A stretch of DNA of 14,150 nucleotides from Gammaproteobacteria bacterium. GTDB taxonomy: Bacteria; Pseudomonadota; Gammaproteobacteria; Steroidobacterales; Steroidobacteraceae. Location: assembly GCA_010031985.1 (NCBI GenBank), contig RGYP01000020.1:1-14150 (forward strand). The letters are read 5' to 3'. The translations under genes were made by a program, and so were the position numbers. Below are positions 13,963 to 14,150 of this stretch, in pieces. Within the stretch, counting starts at the first letter, position 1. Every line of letters begins with the position of its first letter. The notes under the pieces are model-generated. The model made no database searches. It was not told where the DNA came from and saw only the letters and a program-made list of their open reading frames with translations.

Positions 13963-14150
13963 ATGGTCAAAATAATCACGCTCAATGAATTTCGTTGGTG
14001 GGCCTTCGCGGTGCTGCTGAGCCTTGCGGGCTGCGCCTCCATGCCGCAGACCGGCGGCTCGACGAGCGGTCTGCCCGGCAGCATGCCGGGTGGCTCCACG
14101 GGCGGCTCATCGGGTGGCTCCACGGGCAGTGGCACCACCGTGACTTTGCC
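13963..14150 (+). CDS. Second lipoprotein with Gly/Ser-rich linker, 3'-truncated by window edge
   Basis: The frame runs from ATG 13963 to the window end without a stop (62 complete codons). It starts MVKIITLNEFRWWAFAVLLSLAGC, a lipoprotein signal with lipobox SLAGC and the lipidated cysteine at residue 24. The next residues are ASMPQTGGSTSGLPGSMPG, followed by GGSTGGSSGGSTGSG. This flexible low-complexity linker would tether a domain encoded beyond the window to the outer membrane. There is no evident Shine-Dalgarno, but the start region is locally AT-rich, unlike its surroundings, and translation may be helped by coupling to the preceding lipoprotein gene 13 bases upstream. The downstream domain, and thus the function, cannot be seen. 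Confidence 0.7.
   Translation, partial: MVKIITLNEFRWWAFAVLLSLAGCASMPQTGGSTSGLPGSMPGGSTGGSSGGSTGSGTTVTL
14087..14127 (+). repeat. 17-base direct repeat encoding the Gly/Ser linker
   Basis: CGGGTGGCTCCACGGGC occurs at 14087-14103 and again, identical, at 14111-14127, a period of 24 bases. Both copies are in the same reading frame and encode GGSTG, so the repeat can expand or contract in 8-codon steps without a frameshift. Confidence 0.8.

Noticed and set aside
13359..14138. Minus-strand open frame with a proline-rich start across the lipoprotein genes
   Set aside because: It is antisense to two clear lipobox-bearing genes. The Pro/Glu repeat is only the complement of the Gly/Ser linker repeat.

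Overview
The window is GC-rich, densely coding bacterial chromosome with short intergenic gaps and many start/stop overlaps. Gene content (biosynthetic threonine dehydratase with two C-terminal regulatory repeats, DUF3429 protein, AI-2E/PerM family permease, LOG family protein, lipoproteins with clear lipoboxes) points to a Gram-negative proteobacterium. A high-GC gammaproteobacterium is my best guess, but no rRNA or other phylogenetic marker is present to fix it. No tRNA, rRNA, CRISPR array, insertion sequence or phage gene was recognised.

Layout. (1) At 1-721 (+) is the 3' part of a 2-enoyl thioester reductase (MECR/Etr1-like), cut by the window edge. It converges tail to tail with a minus-strand cluster that reads, in transcription order, MFS transporter (3604-2432), glutathione S-transferase (2369-1722) and zinc-free quinone oxidoreductase (1705-737). 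This is a plausible electrophile or xenobiotic detoxification set. (2) Divergent from it, on the plus strand, is a near-continuous run: a 100-aa protein of unknown function, ilvA, an alpha/beta hydrolase, a DUF3429 membrane protein, an AI-2E family permease and a VOC/glyoxalase-fold protein (3679-8526). Gaps there run from 26 bases down to overlaps. (3) A second minus-strand operon reads, in transcription order, a tandem two-domain alpha/beta-hydrolase-fold protein (11757-10045), a secreted MBL-fold metallohydrolase (10028-9141) and a LOG family phosphoribohydrolase (9144-8563). The last two overlap by 4 bases. (4) Divergent from this, with a 45-base gap, is an EntS-like MFS exporter (11803-13101). 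It is followed by a lipoprotein (13272-13949) and the start of a second lipoprotein with a Gly/Ser-rich repeat linker, cut by the window end.

Most of the window is ordinary housekeeping and accessory metabolism. The most unusual item is the 570-aa tandem alpha/beta-hydrolase protein. Both of its halves lack a serine (or Cys/Asp) at the aligned nucleophile-elbow position and lack an obvious catalytic histidine, yet both share an RD-x-x-(I/L)-FFPW-(F/Y) motif. It sits in an operon with a metallohydrolase and a LOG enzyme, and I know of no described system with this combination. I saw no convincing defence, mobile or CRISPR-type system.
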